Assembly: GCA_027082825.1 (NCBI GenBank)
Contig: JALWTO010000051.1
Coordinates: 1 to 37,404, forward strand
DNA from: Acidilobaceae archaeon
GTDB taxonomy: Archaea > Thermoproteota > Thermoprotei_A > Sulfolobales > Acidilobaceae
Length of the DNA: 37,404 nucleotides
Reading direction: 5' to 3'
The notes under the pieces were generated by a model. The model worked only from the letters and a program-made list of their open reading frames with translations. It did no database searches and was not told the DNA's origin. Below are positions 29,468 through 37,404 of the stretch, piece after piece. The position numbers and the translations under genes are program-made. Within the stretch, counting starts at the first letter, position 1; each line of letters opens with the position of its first letter.

Positions 29468-29487
29468 CTGTTAGGCTTTCCTAACAG
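29468..29487. promoter_or_regulatory. Perfect 8+4+8 palindrome CTGTTAGG-CTTT-CCTAACAG at the feo operon start, candidate metalloregulator operator
   Basis: Read directly. Resembles DtxR-type TTAGGnnnnCCTAA architecture and sits between the TATA-like element and the GTG of the first feo gene. Confidence 0.6.
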
Positions 29488-29505
29488 TATAAGGTAAGTC
29501 TAGCA

Positions 29506-29513
29506 TTTATAAA
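29506..29513 (-). promoter_or_regulatory. TATA box of the feo operon with upstream BRE-like GAAAC
   Basis: On the minus strand: CATGAAACTTTATAAATGC. Roughly 25 bp upstream of the palindrome/putative TSS. Confidence 0.6.
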
Positions 29514-29540
29514 GTTTCATGAACTTGAGACCCTTGATTA

Positions 29541-29554
29541 TGTGCTATAGCACA
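29541..29554. promoter_or_regulatory. 14-bp perfect palindrome TGTGCTATAGCACA in the feo/wHTH divergent intergenic region
   Basis: Read directly: tgtgctatagcaca is self-complementary over all 14 bp. Confidence 0.5.
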
Positions 29555-29674
29555 CATGGCTTTAGGTGGGTAAATTGTTTACTGATTATAGTCTCTTATA
29601 AGAAAAATACCTAAGAACTATATTAAAAAGTATAAAAATTTCTATTTTTTAAAAAAGAATTAGGTGAAAAAGAC

Positions 29675-30034
29675 TTGATAGACGCTCCGGAGGCAGAGGC
29701 CCTGGACTGTCTTGTAAGTGTTATGAGATACTTTAAGATACCAAGTCAAGAGCTTGCTGCTAGGTTAATTCTTAAACTTGTAGAGCTTGAAGAAATTAGT
29801 GCTGCAGACTTGGCTGGAGAACTAGGAGCCAGTTACCCTTTAGTTTTAAGAATAGTTGGAGAGCTAGAAAGAATAGGAATTATTGAAACTGGAAAGCTAA
29901 AGAGTAAAGGCAGAGGAAGACCTAGAAAGCTGATAAAGCTTGATAGAGAGAAACTTGCAGAAACCTTAGGAATCTGCGAAGAAAGAGCTAGATATCTGAA
30001 GGAAAGACTTTCAGGGATACCTAGACAGAGCTGA
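29675..30034 (+). CDS. Winged-helix transcriptional regulator, divergent from feo
   Basis: KLVELEEISAADLAGELGASYPLVLRIVGELERIGIIETGKLKSKGRGRPRKLIKL, a wHTH with a wing. Confidence 0.8.
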   Translation: MIDAPEAEALDCLVSVMRYFKIPSQELAARLILKLVELEEISAADLAGELGASYPLVLRIVGELERIGIIETGKLKSKGRGRPRKLIKLDREKLAETLGICEERARYLKERLSGIPRQS

Positions 30035-30695
30035 GGGGTTCGGCTAATTCCCTTATAACCTTAAAGGGATCCTTTGCCTTCATTACAGCACTTGCGACAA
30101 GAACCCCTTTAGCTCCAAGCTCTACAGCTCTTGCGACATCAGCAGCTGAAGTAATTCCAGCACCAGCAAGAAGAGGTATATCTTTACCTGTTCTTCTAAT
30201 AGCCTCTAAAGAATCTGTTATGACTTCTGGTTTTGCTTTAGAGACAGGGATGCCTGTTCCTATAAGCTCAGGAGGTTCAACTGCTATCATCGCTGGAAGA
30301 GCATATGCAAGAGCTGCTACCTCAGCTGGAGTATCACCACATGCCAGGGCTTCAATTCCGACTCCATTTAAATTCTTAATTATTTTGAAGACATCTCTGA
30401 GAACAAGTTTATGCTCACTATGATTTATTATACTTCCCTTTATTCCGAGGGTCTTTAAGGAATCTGGAGGAATTCTTCCTGTGTGGGCTCCAAATCCTAC
30501 AGGATCTACGTGCTCCAGATAAATATCTTCATAAACTTCTGCTAACTTAAGAGCGAGGACTGAAGGGACAGCTAAAATTATTCTTATTCCTAGCGAGGAA
30601 GTAATTTTAGAGGCTTCTTTGGCTATGTTCTCGGCAAGACTAAGGTTAAAGGCAGACTCATAGGCCTTAAAGTTTATGGCCAAAACTCCTCTCAT
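30021..30695 (-). CDS. tpiA: Triosephosphate isomerase (archaeal type)
   Basis: GVLAINFKAYESA, IYLEHVDPVGFGAHTGRIPPDSLKTLGIKGSIINHSEHK, IAVEPPELIGTGIPVSKAKPE and LLAGAGITSAADVARAVELGAKGVLVASAV. Confidence 0.93.
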   Translation of the reverse strand: MRGVLAINFKAYESAFNLSLAENIAKEASKITSSLGIRIILAVPSVLALKLAEVYEDIYLEHVDPVGFGAHTGRIPPDSLKTLGIKGSIINHSEHKLVLRDVFKIIKNLNGVGIEALACGDTPAEVAALAYALPAMIAVEPPELIGTGIPVSKAKPEVITDSLEAIRRTGKDIPLLAGAGITSAADVARAVELGAKGVLVASAVMKAKDPFKVIRELAEPLSSV

Positions 30696-30710
30696 CGTGT
30701 TTCACCAAAA

Positions 30711-31952
30711 TTATGGTGTGACTGCGAGCTTAAAAGGGAGTCCTATGTTATTTAACTCTTTTATAACACCCTCTACAATATTTCTCGATGGGGCCTCAGC
30801 AACTACTTCCACGAGAGCCCAGCCTGGTTCCACAAAGGGTACGAGCCTATCATGTTTAATATCTATTATATTAAATTTCGCTTTAGCCAAGACTTCAATA
30901 ACTCTGTTTAACCATCCAGGTGAATCTGGAACAAGCCCCTGAAGCCTTACAACCTTTTCTTCTTTGACTAATTCATACTCTACTATCTTAGAAAGTTTAG
31001 TCAAATCTATATTTCCACCACTAATTATAGTAACTACCTTTTTACCTTCTATATCGCCTATCTTTCCTTCGAGTAAAGCAGCTAGGCCAGCAGCCCCTGC
31101 TCCTTCTGCCAAAATCTTTGCTCTTTCGAGGAGAAGAAAGATCGCTCTGGCAACTTCGATATCATTAACAGTGACTATATCATCAAGAAGTTGAGAGAGT
31201 AAGTCATAGGTTAGATTCCCAGGCTTTTTTGTCACCAAGCCATCCATGAGACCTGGCATAGCATTTACCTTTACTGGCTTTCCGGCATTCAGGCTTTCCG
31301 TGAACTTAGGCGCATAAGCAGGTTCAACCCCGATGATCTTAACTTTACTTCCATGTCTAGATTTAAACCATGAAGCTATACCAGAGGCAAGACCCCCTCC
31401 TCCAATCTGAATAACCACTATATCAGGAAGCCCTCCAAGTTGCTCCTCTATTTCAGCACCTATAGTTCCCTGTCCTGCTATTATATAAGGGTCATCAAAC
31501 GGATGAACATATGTAGCTCCTGTCCTTTCTGCTATTTCATGTGCTTTCTCGTCAGCCTCATCATAGACTCTACCATGAAGAACTACTTCAGCGCCATAAC
31601 CCCTAACAGCATCTATTTTGGCTATTGGAGCAGTCTCAGGCATTACTATCGTCGCCTTTAACTTCATTCTAGAGGAGGAATACGCAACTCCCTGAGCATG
31701 ATTTCCCGCACTTGCTGCGACAACGCCTTTTGCTTTATCCTTATCTGCTATTTTCCATATCCTATAGTAGGCACCTCTAACCTTGAAGGCCCCTGTCTTT
31801 TGAAGGTTTTCGAGCTTCATGTAAACTTTTGCTTTTGTCATCTTGGAAAAAGTAGATGATAAGTCTAAAGGAGTTCGATGAATTATACCCTTTAGAACAT
31901 TCTTTGCATTTAATATCTCTTCACTAATTTTCTCAGGAGTCCATTCAGACAA
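30711..31952 (-). CDS. ilvA: Threonine ammonia-lyase (dehydratase) with C-terminal ACT-like domain
   Basis: LENLQKTGAFKVRGAYYRI (PLP Lys), VAASAGNHAQGVAYS, VIQIGGGGLASGIA; C-terminal QGLVPDSPGWLNRVIEVLAKAKFNIIDIKHDR (ACT-like). Confidence 0.92.
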   Translation of the reverse strand: MSEWTPEKISEEILNAKNVLKGIIHRTPLDLSSTFSKMTKAKVYMKLENLQKTGAFKVRGAYYRIWKIADKDKAKGVVAASAGNHAQGVAYSSSRMKLKATIVMPETAPIAKIDAVRGYGAEVVLHGRVYDEADEKAHEIAERTGATYVHPFDDPYIIAGQGTIGAEIEEQLGGLPDIVVIQIGGGGLASGIASWFKSRHGSKVKIIGVEPAYAPKFTESLNAGKPVKVNAMPGLMDGLVTKKPGNLTYDLLSQLLDDIVTVNDIEVARAIFLLLERAKILAEGAGAAGLAALLEGKIGDIEGKKVVTIISGGNIDLTKLSKIVEYELVKEEKVVRLQGLVPDSPGWLNRVIEVLAKAKFNIIDIKHDRLVPFVEPGWALVEVVAEAPSRNIVEGVIKELNNIGLPFKLAVTP

Positions 31953-31987
31953 GATAGACCACCACAGTTTTTAATTACACATGTTAA

Positions 31988-32016
31988 ATATTCTTATTTT
32001 TATTATATAAGAATAT
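31988..32016. repeat. 9-bp perfect inverted repeat ATATTCTTA-(11)-TAAGAATAT
   Basis: Arms 31988-31996 and 32008-32016, in the ilvA/peroxiredoxin divergent intergenic region. Confidence 0.6.
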
Positions 32017-32036
32017 CTAACTAATTTATTAGAAAA

Positions 32037-32064
32037 GTTTACAAAAAATTTTTATTTTGTGAAC
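32037..32064. promoter_or_regulatory. Inverted repeat GTTTACAAAA-(8)-TTTTGTGAAC upstream of peroxiredoxin
   Basis: Arms 32037-32046 and 32055-32064, 9/10 complementary, 27 bp upstream of the GTG start. Confidence 0.4.
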
Positions 32065-32090
32065 CATACAGATAGAAGTGGTGAGGATCT

Positions 32091-32774
32091 GTGGCAGAAA
32101 TACCTACAATTGGAGAAAGGTTCCCTGAAATGGAAGTTGTAACTACCCACGGTAAGATAAAGCTCCCTGATCACTTTAGCGGTAAGTGGTTTATTTTATT
32201 TAGCCATCCAGCAGATTTCACACCTGTATGTACCACAGAGTTTGTAGCTTTTTCGAAAAGATATGAAGATTTCAAAAAATTAAATGCTGAACTCATAGGG
32301 CTTAGTGTAGACAGTGTTTGGAGTCACATGAAATGGATTGAATGGATAGGAGAGAAATTTAACGTCAAAGTTCCCTTTGCAGTTATAGCTGATCCTAGAG
32401 GAAACGTTGCTGAAAAACTTGGAATGCTTCACGCAGAATCAGCCACTAGTACTGTTAGGACTGTCTTTGTTGTAGATCCTAAAGGCGTTATTAGAGCAAT
32501 ACTGTATTATCCACAAGAGGTAGGTAGAAACATAAGCGAGATACTTAGACTTCTCAAGGCTCTTCAGGTTAGTGACAAGTACGGATCAGCACTACCAGCT
32601 AACTGGCCTGAAAATGAATTAATAGGTTCAAGAATGATAGTACCTCCTCCAACAAGCGAGAAGGAAGCCCAAGAAAGACTAAAAAGTTATGAATGTTTTG
32701 ATTGGTGGCTCTGTCATAAAGAAGCTCCTAAAGAAGAGATAGAAGAAGCCAAAGGTCTAATGGAGAAAAAGTAA
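32091..32774 (+). CDS. Peroxiredoxin (archaeal Prx6-type with extra C-terminal Cys pair)
   Basis: [39 protein letters not shown]-terminal [12 protein letters not shown] (Cx5C). Confidence 0.93.
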   Translation: MAEIPTIGERFPEMEVVTTHGKIKLPDHFSGKWFILFSHPADFTPVCTTEFVAFSKRYEDFKKLNAELIGLSVDSVWSHMKWIEWIGEKFNVKVPFAVIADPRGNVAEKLGMLHAESATSTVRTVFVVDPKGVIRAILYYPQEVGRNISEILRLLKALQVSDKYGSALPANWPENELIGSRMIVPPPTSEKEAQERLKSYECFDWWLCHKEAPKEEIEEAKGLMEKK

Positions 32775-32822
32775 AAGTAAGAAAATTACAAATTTTTAAA
32801 TAAATATTGAATACTTCTTTTT

Positions 32823-35207
32823 CTATCTTCTTAAGAGCAAAGCTATTCCTACTAGAATGACGAGTATAATGATTATTATAGCTGCAACCACAGCTGTATG
32901 AGACATAGCCTTCTTTGTAGTGCTCGGGATTGATGACGAAGTAGAAGTACTACTACTTGTTGATAATGACGAGGATGTTGATGAAGATGTCGGGCTAGAG
33001 GAACTTGTTATACTGCTTGTTGAACTCGGGCTAGTAGACATTGTTGATGTAGTAGATGTAGTACTGGTTGTTGTACTGGTTGTGGTTGATGACGAAGTTG
33101 TTGATGTTGTAGATGTAGTAGAAGTACTACTTGTTGTTGAGGAAGTAGAAGTAGTGGTAGTTGTGGTAGTTGTTGTTGAGGAACTTGTAGTGGTGGTAGA
33201 AGTACTTGTAGAGGAGGTACTAGTAGTTGTTGTGGTAGTTGGCGATGTGGAAGTGGGTGTCTCTCCTTTGACAAGCACCGGTATGAAGGTGCTAAATCCA
33301 TGAACTTTGGCTATGAGATAGCCGTTCTCTACAGTAACATTCTTAAAGATTTTATAAGTTCCGTTCTCTACAATAATGAGGAGCTCAACATTAGTGCCAT
33401 GTTCTTCTATTGGAAGTTTAATAAGACCAGACCCTGAAACTCCTTTTAAAGAAAGAGCAGGACCTATTACATATGCACTTATATTTCTGGGAATGAGACT
33501 CATTGCCTCTTGTTTTGTAATTGTATTAAACGAGAACGTGCTGTTCACAATAGAGCCTGGGAACAAAGTTACGCTGGCATTTGTAGCCAGATTATTGGTT
33601 ACTGATATCGTTAAATTATTAAAAAGCTTCATCTTTGATGGCAGAACCAGCATTATATTCTCAGGACCCCTCACGTATACTTCTTTTGTAACAACAGGAA
33701 CTCTAAAAGTTATTTTTTTAGCTGCAGTGATTATTTTTAATAGTCCGCCAGAACCACCAACTTCTACTCCATTATAAATCATATTGAGGTTCAAAGCTTC
33801 AGATATATTTTTGTTTGTAAAGATAATCTTGCTTAACTCCTTATTGCCTATTTTGAACATTATATCCTTACTTATACTCTTGACAACCAAATTTACTGAG
33901 CCCTTACTTGACCTAACCTTATCTATGATTCTTTTTATAAAAGCCTTCCCCATCAAAAACGATGATATAGGCTCAGGATGTGTAACATTTAATTGCATAT
34001 TAACTTCAGTATAATTACTTCCCTCTTTATGATAGGTTGAAATCTTAAGGTAATTAAGTCTATAACTTGGTTCTTTACTACAGTTTGCTTTAATAAGTGC
34101 ATTGGCCTTTATTGAAAAGTTACCTTTGTTCTCCAAAATAGAAGAAGAATAACTTGCATTAAAACTTGTCATATTTATTTTGGCAAGAAGTGAAAATGGT
34201 ACTGGTGGCAAACTTGCTATCTTGTTCATCATAACTTTATTGATACCTCTAGCCTTCTGGACCAAAGTACCCTTTATGTCAATCTCCGTACTTGTCGGTT
34301 TAGATACAGTTATGTTTTTACTTAATCCTAAAGAACTCACTATCTGAGTTATTATATTATAGAATAGGTTAGCCGTATTTGAATCACTAAACATAAGAAC
34401 TACATTGAATCTGTTTGTAGTATTTATCTTAGTGATGGTTGCACTAGAGTTTACATGAGCCCTTATAGTCCCCACAGGTATTGGTACTCCACTAAAGAAG
34501 AGAACCGCACTTACACTAATGTCAGCAGTTCTTATGGATTTTATTGCTTTACCTTCCTTCCAGCTTTTTGACCAATAATCTAAGTAAAAGTTGGTTATAT
34601 TAAGAGATATCTTACCCTTAGTACTCTGTACTAGAACTAATTTAGTCAAGTTCGAGGTTATTATTGAATGCTCTGAAATAGAGCCAGAGGTTGTATTAAA
34701 AGACAAGTCTCTTACTTCTTTTGCCCAAGATGCCAAAGAGATACTGTTGCTCTTATTAGTTACATATAGATCAAACATAGCATTGTCAACACTATGAATA
34801 TATATAATGTCATTTCTTCTCTCTCCAGAATAATTTCCATTGGCCTTAACCGTTATACTGGTCATATTCAGCTCAGGATCGTATCCAGTAAAACTTGTCG
34901 TAAGGTTATAAGAACATTTGCTCTCTCTTAGAACCAAAGCTTTACCTATACTCTTACTGTTGTTTATAGTCTTAAAGTAGGTAGTTAAATTGACAAAAGT
35001 CCAATTAGGATTTAGGACAACGAATATTGATGCATTTGATATGGGAAAATGTAATTTCAAATGTTCCTTTGATATAATAGGAATTTTTGGTGCCTGAAAT
35101 TGAACATTTGAAGAATATGCTGGCTGAGCTGCTACAAGAGGTATCGGTAACAACATAAATATACTTATTATAAATGCCAAAGAAACTCTTAGTTTATTTA
35201 CATTCAT
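32823..35207 (-). CDS. Secreted surface protein: signal peptide, large ectodomain, Thr/Ser stalk, C-terminal TM anchor
   Basis: N-term MNVNKLRVSLAFIISIFMLLPIPLVAAQPA; many N-x-S/T sequons; Thr/Ser run; C-term AVVAAIIIIILVILVGIALLLRR. Confidence 0.8.
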   Translation of the reverse strand: MNVNKLRVSLAFIISIFMLLPIPLVAAQPAYSSNVQFQAPKIPIISKEHLKLHFPISNASIFVVLNPNWTFVNLTTYFKTINNSKSIGKALVLRESKCSYNLTTSFTGYDPELNMTSITVKANGNYSGERRNDIIYIHSVDNAMFDLYVTNKSNSISLASWAKEVRDLSFNTTSGSISEHSIITSNLTKLVLVQSTKGKISLNITNFYLDYWSKSWKEGKAIKSIRTADISVSAVLFFSGVPIPVGTIRAHVNSSATITKINTTNRFNVVLMFSDSNTANLFYNIITQIVSSLGLSKNITVSKPTSTEIDIKGTLVQKARGINKVMMNKIASLPPVPFSLLAKINMTSFNASYSSSILENKGNFSIKANALIKANCSKEPSYRLNYLKISTYHKEGSNYTEVNMQLNVTHPEPISSFLMGKAFIKRIIDKVRSSKGSVNLVVKSISKDIMFKIGNKELSKIIFTNKNISEALNLNMIYNGVEVGGSGGLLKIITAAKKITFRVPVVTKEVYVRGPENIMLVLPSKMKLFNNLTISVTNNLATNASVTLFPGSIVNSTFSFNTITKQEAMSLIPRNISAYVIGPALSLKGVSGSGLIKLPIEEHGTNVELLIIVENGTYKIFKNVTVENGYLIAKVHGFSTFIPVLVKGETPTSTSPTTTTTTSTSSTSTSTTTTSSSTTTTTTTTTSTSSTTSSTSTTSTTSTTSSSTTTSTTTSTTSTTSTMSTSPSSTSSITSSSSPTSSSTSSSLSTSSSTSTSSSIPSTTKKAMSHTAVVAAIIIIILVILVGIALLLRR
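32915..33264. repeat. Low-complexity Thr/Ser codon repeat tract of the surface protein
   Basis: Plus strand shows repeats of gtagtagaagtact, gttgttgaggaa and gatgtagta, encoding TTSTSSTST-type runs on the minus strand. Confidence 0.85.
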
Positions 35208-35372
35208 CTTCTATCCCTCAGCAGGTATCTTGTCAGAAAAAGCCTTTTTATATTTCATCTTTATCATCGCCTTGGAGTAATAATTTATTATCAACATCTC
35301 TTCCCTTTAAGTTCCAACTAAAGGAGTAGGTTTATTTTTGCAGAAGTGGTTAGTGTCGTGTGGTGTAAAGAG

Positions 35373-35672
35373 ATGGTGAAAGCACCAAGAGGCTATAGGA
35401 ACAGGACTAGAAAACTATTAAAGAAACATATAAGAGAAAGAGGTGCGATACCAAAACTTAGTGTAATACTTAGAGAATATAAAATTGGAGAAAAGGTGGC
35501 GATTAAGATTGATTCGACATTTCATTATGCAATGCCTCATAGAAGGTTTCATGGGTTGACAGGCATTGTCATCGGGAAGAGAGGAAGAGCATATATGGTT
35601 AAGGTAAATTTGGGTAAAAAAGAAAAAATTCTTTTTGCAACTCCTGAACATCTAAGACCCGTAAGTTCCTAA
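35373..35672 (+). CDS. rpl21e: 50S ribosomal protein L21e
   Basis: MVKAPRGYRNRTRKLLKKHIRERGAIPKLSVILREYKIGEKVAIKIDSTFHYAMPHRRFHGLTGIVIGKRGRAYMV. The upstream ORF extension to 35346 is unlikely. Confidence 0.95.
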   Translation: MVKAPRGYRNRTRKLLKKHIRERGAIPKLSVILREYKIGEKVAIKIDSTFHYAMPHRRFHGLTGIVIGKRGRAYMVKVNLGKKEKILFATPEHLRPVSS

Positions 35673-35685
35673 ACACCATTTTAGG

Positions 35686-36048
35686 GTGGGTATTTTGGAA
35701 AGAAGACTTATAGGAACTAAATATATAAGCTACACAGAAGCTAAGGCTATAATCTATAAGAGGCTTCAAGAAGCACCTTCTAAAGACCTTATTGACAAAA
35801 CATGGGAATATCTAGGAGATGTCAGTACTGGAGATGCTGAAAAAGCCTCTAAGATAAGGGAGAAAATAAAAAATGAGTTAAATATAGATGATATTGTTGC
35901 GGCAAATATAGTAAATATATGTCCAAAGAGTCCTGGAGAGGTTAGATCTATACTTGCTTCTAAGGAACCTACAAAGGAACTAGGATATAAAGATGATGTA
36001 ATTGAGAAAGTATTAGAAATGATGAAAGAACTCTGTCCTGAGGCTTAA
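35686..36048 (+). CDS. rpo4: DNA-directed RNA polymerase subunit F (Rpo4/Rpb4)
   Basis: YISYTEAKAIIYKRL...KTWEYLGDVSTGDAEKASKI...ANIVNICPKSPGEVRSILASKEP, plus synteny with rpl21e. Confidence 0.88.
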   Translation: MGILERRLIGTKYISYTEAKAIIYKRLQEAPSKDLIDKTWEYLGDVSTGDAEKASKIREKIKNELNIDDIVAANIVNICPKSPGEVRSILASKEPTKELGYKDDVIEKVLEMMKELCPEA

Positions 36049-36153
36049 AGAAGCGATAACAAGCATTAATATATTTTAAACTTATTAAAGAAATAAAATA
36101 AACTGGAGGTAAAAGACTGGGAACAAAAATATAAACCTAAGTGGTGTTGAGGG

Positions 36154-37053
36154 GTGGAAAGACGCAGATTTGAAAGAAAAGGTAAACCCAAAGCATCTCA
36201 AAGTTTAAATCCTGCTCTCATTGAGAGAACAGCCATTGTATTAGATTACATGAGAACAGGATATTACATGGACCCCCATAAACACCACAGAAATTCTCCT
36301 GTAGCTCAGGCTCTTGGATGTAACCGCTTTATGCTATTAGATGGTATTCCAATTACTGGTGACGTTAATTTCTTTGATAAGGTTACGAACTTGATGGAAA
36401 CCCTTAAGATAGCATTTTATATAGATGAGGAGGGAGGAAAAGCTATCCAGAGAAAGAAAAGCGTTCATTTGGCTTGCTTACCAGAAAAAAGACTATACTG
36501 TTATCCGTTAACACCCATAGGAGAAAAAGAAAGAAGTATACTTCCTTTATCTTTTGATGAACCAGATAAAGTTACAATACTTTCCTCATATAATGAATTA
36601 GAAAATATTATTATATCAAGAGGGCTTCCTTCAAAACTTCTAGCTGTACCCTCAACTACTATAGAGTATGAAGATCTAACTATGGCCGCAAAAGAGAATC
36701 TTCCTGAGGCAATTAAAAAGATAATAATGAGTAAAGAGAGGTTTTTTGTTGAGTTCTTTAATGTGGCAGAACCAATAAATGTCAGGCTTCATGCTATAGA
36801 ACTCCTTCGAGGTATAGGAAAAAGAGTCTTAATGAAGATACTTAATGAAAGAAGAAGAAAACCCTTTACGAGCTTTGATGAAATCAGGAAAATACTTAAA
36901 AAAGACCCTATGTCTATACTTGCTGAGAAAATATTAGAGGAAATAAGAGGGGAAGCCAAATATTATCTCTTTGTCAGACCTAAGGATCGTTCTCATCCAT
37001 TTCTAAACTATTTAGAGATTATGAGGAGAGCCTATGAGTCAAGAACTAATTAG
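36154..37053 (+). CDS. DUF655 family protein (HhH-containing)
   Basis: RTAIVLDYMRTGYYMDPHKHHRNSPVAQALGCNRFMLLDG and HAIELLRGIGKRVLMKILNERRRKPFTSFDEI; conserved position between rpo4 and ksgA. Confidence 0.88.
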   Translation: MERRRFERKGKPKASQSLNPALIERTAIVLDYMRTGYYMDPHKHHRNSPVAQALGCNRFMLLDGIPITGDVNFFDKVTNLMETLKIAFYIDEEGGKAIQRKKSVHLACLPEKRLYCYPLTPIGEKERSILPLSFDEPDKVTILSSYNELENIIISRGLPSKLLAVPSTTIEYEDLTMAAKENLPEAIKKIIMSKERFFVEFFNVAEPINVRLHAIELLRGIGKRVLMKILNERRRKPFTSFDEIRKILKKDPMSILAEKILEEIRGEAKYYLFVRPKDRSHPFLNYLEIMRRAYESRTN

Positions 37054-37404
37054 CCCTTTATTTAGCTCAAAAAAATTACTGCTCAAATGGACTCTTAATA
37101 CACTTAGGACATATAGGCTCAGGCCGATTAAGAAAAAAGATCAATTGTTTCTCGTACATCCAAAGCCCTTAGAGGACTTTTTGAATCAAATAGACTATAA
37201 GGATGAATGCCTTGAAGTAGGAACAGGATTAGGAACACTCACAATACCTCTCTCGAAACTTGTAAGAAAGATAGTCTCAGTTGAGATAGACAAAAAATTA
37301 GCTAAAGTTGTCAGATCATATCTTCCTCCTAATGTAACCATAATAGCTGGAGATGGCATCTTGATTGCAAGAAGCTTTTGCATAAAATTATTAATATCAA
37401 ACAC
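37034..37404 (+). CDS. ksgA: 16S rRNA dimethyladenosine methyltransferase (KsgA/Dim1), truncated at the window end
   Basis: Not in the ORF track. ATG at 37034 translates to MSQELISPLFSSKKLLLKWTLNTLRTYRLRPIKKKDQLFLVHPKPLEDFLNQIDYKDECLEVGTGLGTLTIPLSKLVRKIVSVEIDKKLAKVVRSYLPPNVTIIAGDGILI, with SAM motifs EVGTGLGTLT and VEID. Confidence 0.88.
   Translation, partial: MSQELISPLFSSKKLLLKWTLNTLRTYRLRPIKKKDQLFLVHPKPLEDFLNQIDYKDECLEVGTGLGTLTIPLSKLVRKIVSVEIDKKLAKVVRSYLPPNVTIIAGDGILIARSFCIKLLISN

Noticed and set aside
32920-33303. 127-aa plus-strand ORF of almost pure V/E/L/D
   Set aside because: Antisense reading of the Thr/Ser codon repeats of the surface protein gene; composition artefact.
35208-35285. 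Possible C/D-box sRNA on the minus strand (GATGA ... CTGA ... CTGA)
   Set aside because: Box C is imperfect and the region is better explained as the BRE/TATA promoter (GAAATATAAAAAGG) of the surface protein gene.
37195-37404. 69-aa minus-strand ORF at the window end
   Set aside because: Antisense to the clear KsgA coding frame starting at 37034.
1-37404. CRISPR arrays, tRNA/rRNA genes, IS elements, toxin-antitoxin pairs
   Set aside because: No regularly spaced repeats, no tRNA T-loop/acceptor pattern, no transposase. The RHH genes lack an adjacent toxin-like ORF.

Overview
AT-rich archaeal chromosomal segment, most likely from a thermophilic Thermoproteota (crenarchaeal) lineage. The taxonomy is inferred from gene content only. 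I see about 37 supported protein-coding genes, many in short overlapping operons with GGTG-type ribosome-binding sites and GTG/TTG starts. I found no rRNA, tRNA, CRISPR array or transposase.

Content in order: truncated TadC/GspF-like membrane protein; probable non-catalytic tRNA-splicing endonuclease subunit; MtnA; isocitrate dehydrogenase; DUF1464; Nnr epimerase/dehydratase; AOR-family tungsten enzyme plus a small companion; CBS protein; DUF1152; two ribbon-helix-helix (RHH) proteins, one absent from the ORF track; class II ribonucleotide reductase carrying a 391-aa LAGLIDADG intein; RibH; GTP cyclohydrolase III plus a HAD phosphatase; a divergent MIO-type aromatic amino acid ammonia-lyase; split MetE-like methionine synthase pair plus a small Cys-rich protein; malate dehydrogenase; DUF99 and Orc1/Cdc6; PPC/DUF296 protein; FeoB/FeoA/FeoA locus with a divergent wHTH regulator; TPI; threonine dehydratase; peroxiredoxin; Thr/Ser-stalked surface protein; and the conserved rpl21e-rpo4-DUF655-ksgA cluster, with ksgA truncated by the window end.

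The most interesting signals are:
(i) a 15-bp exact direct repeat with nested palindromes at 40-bp spacing between a small RHH gene and the RNR gene;
(ii) perfect palindromes at the feo promoter;
(iii) a 32-bp perfect direct repeat inside the RNR intein, whose first homing-endonuclease motif appears degraded;
(iv) a MIO lyase with non-canonical motifs;
(v) a HAD phosphatase in the riboflavin-type neighbourhood;
(vi) a MetE-like pair in which one partner has lost all zinc ligands.
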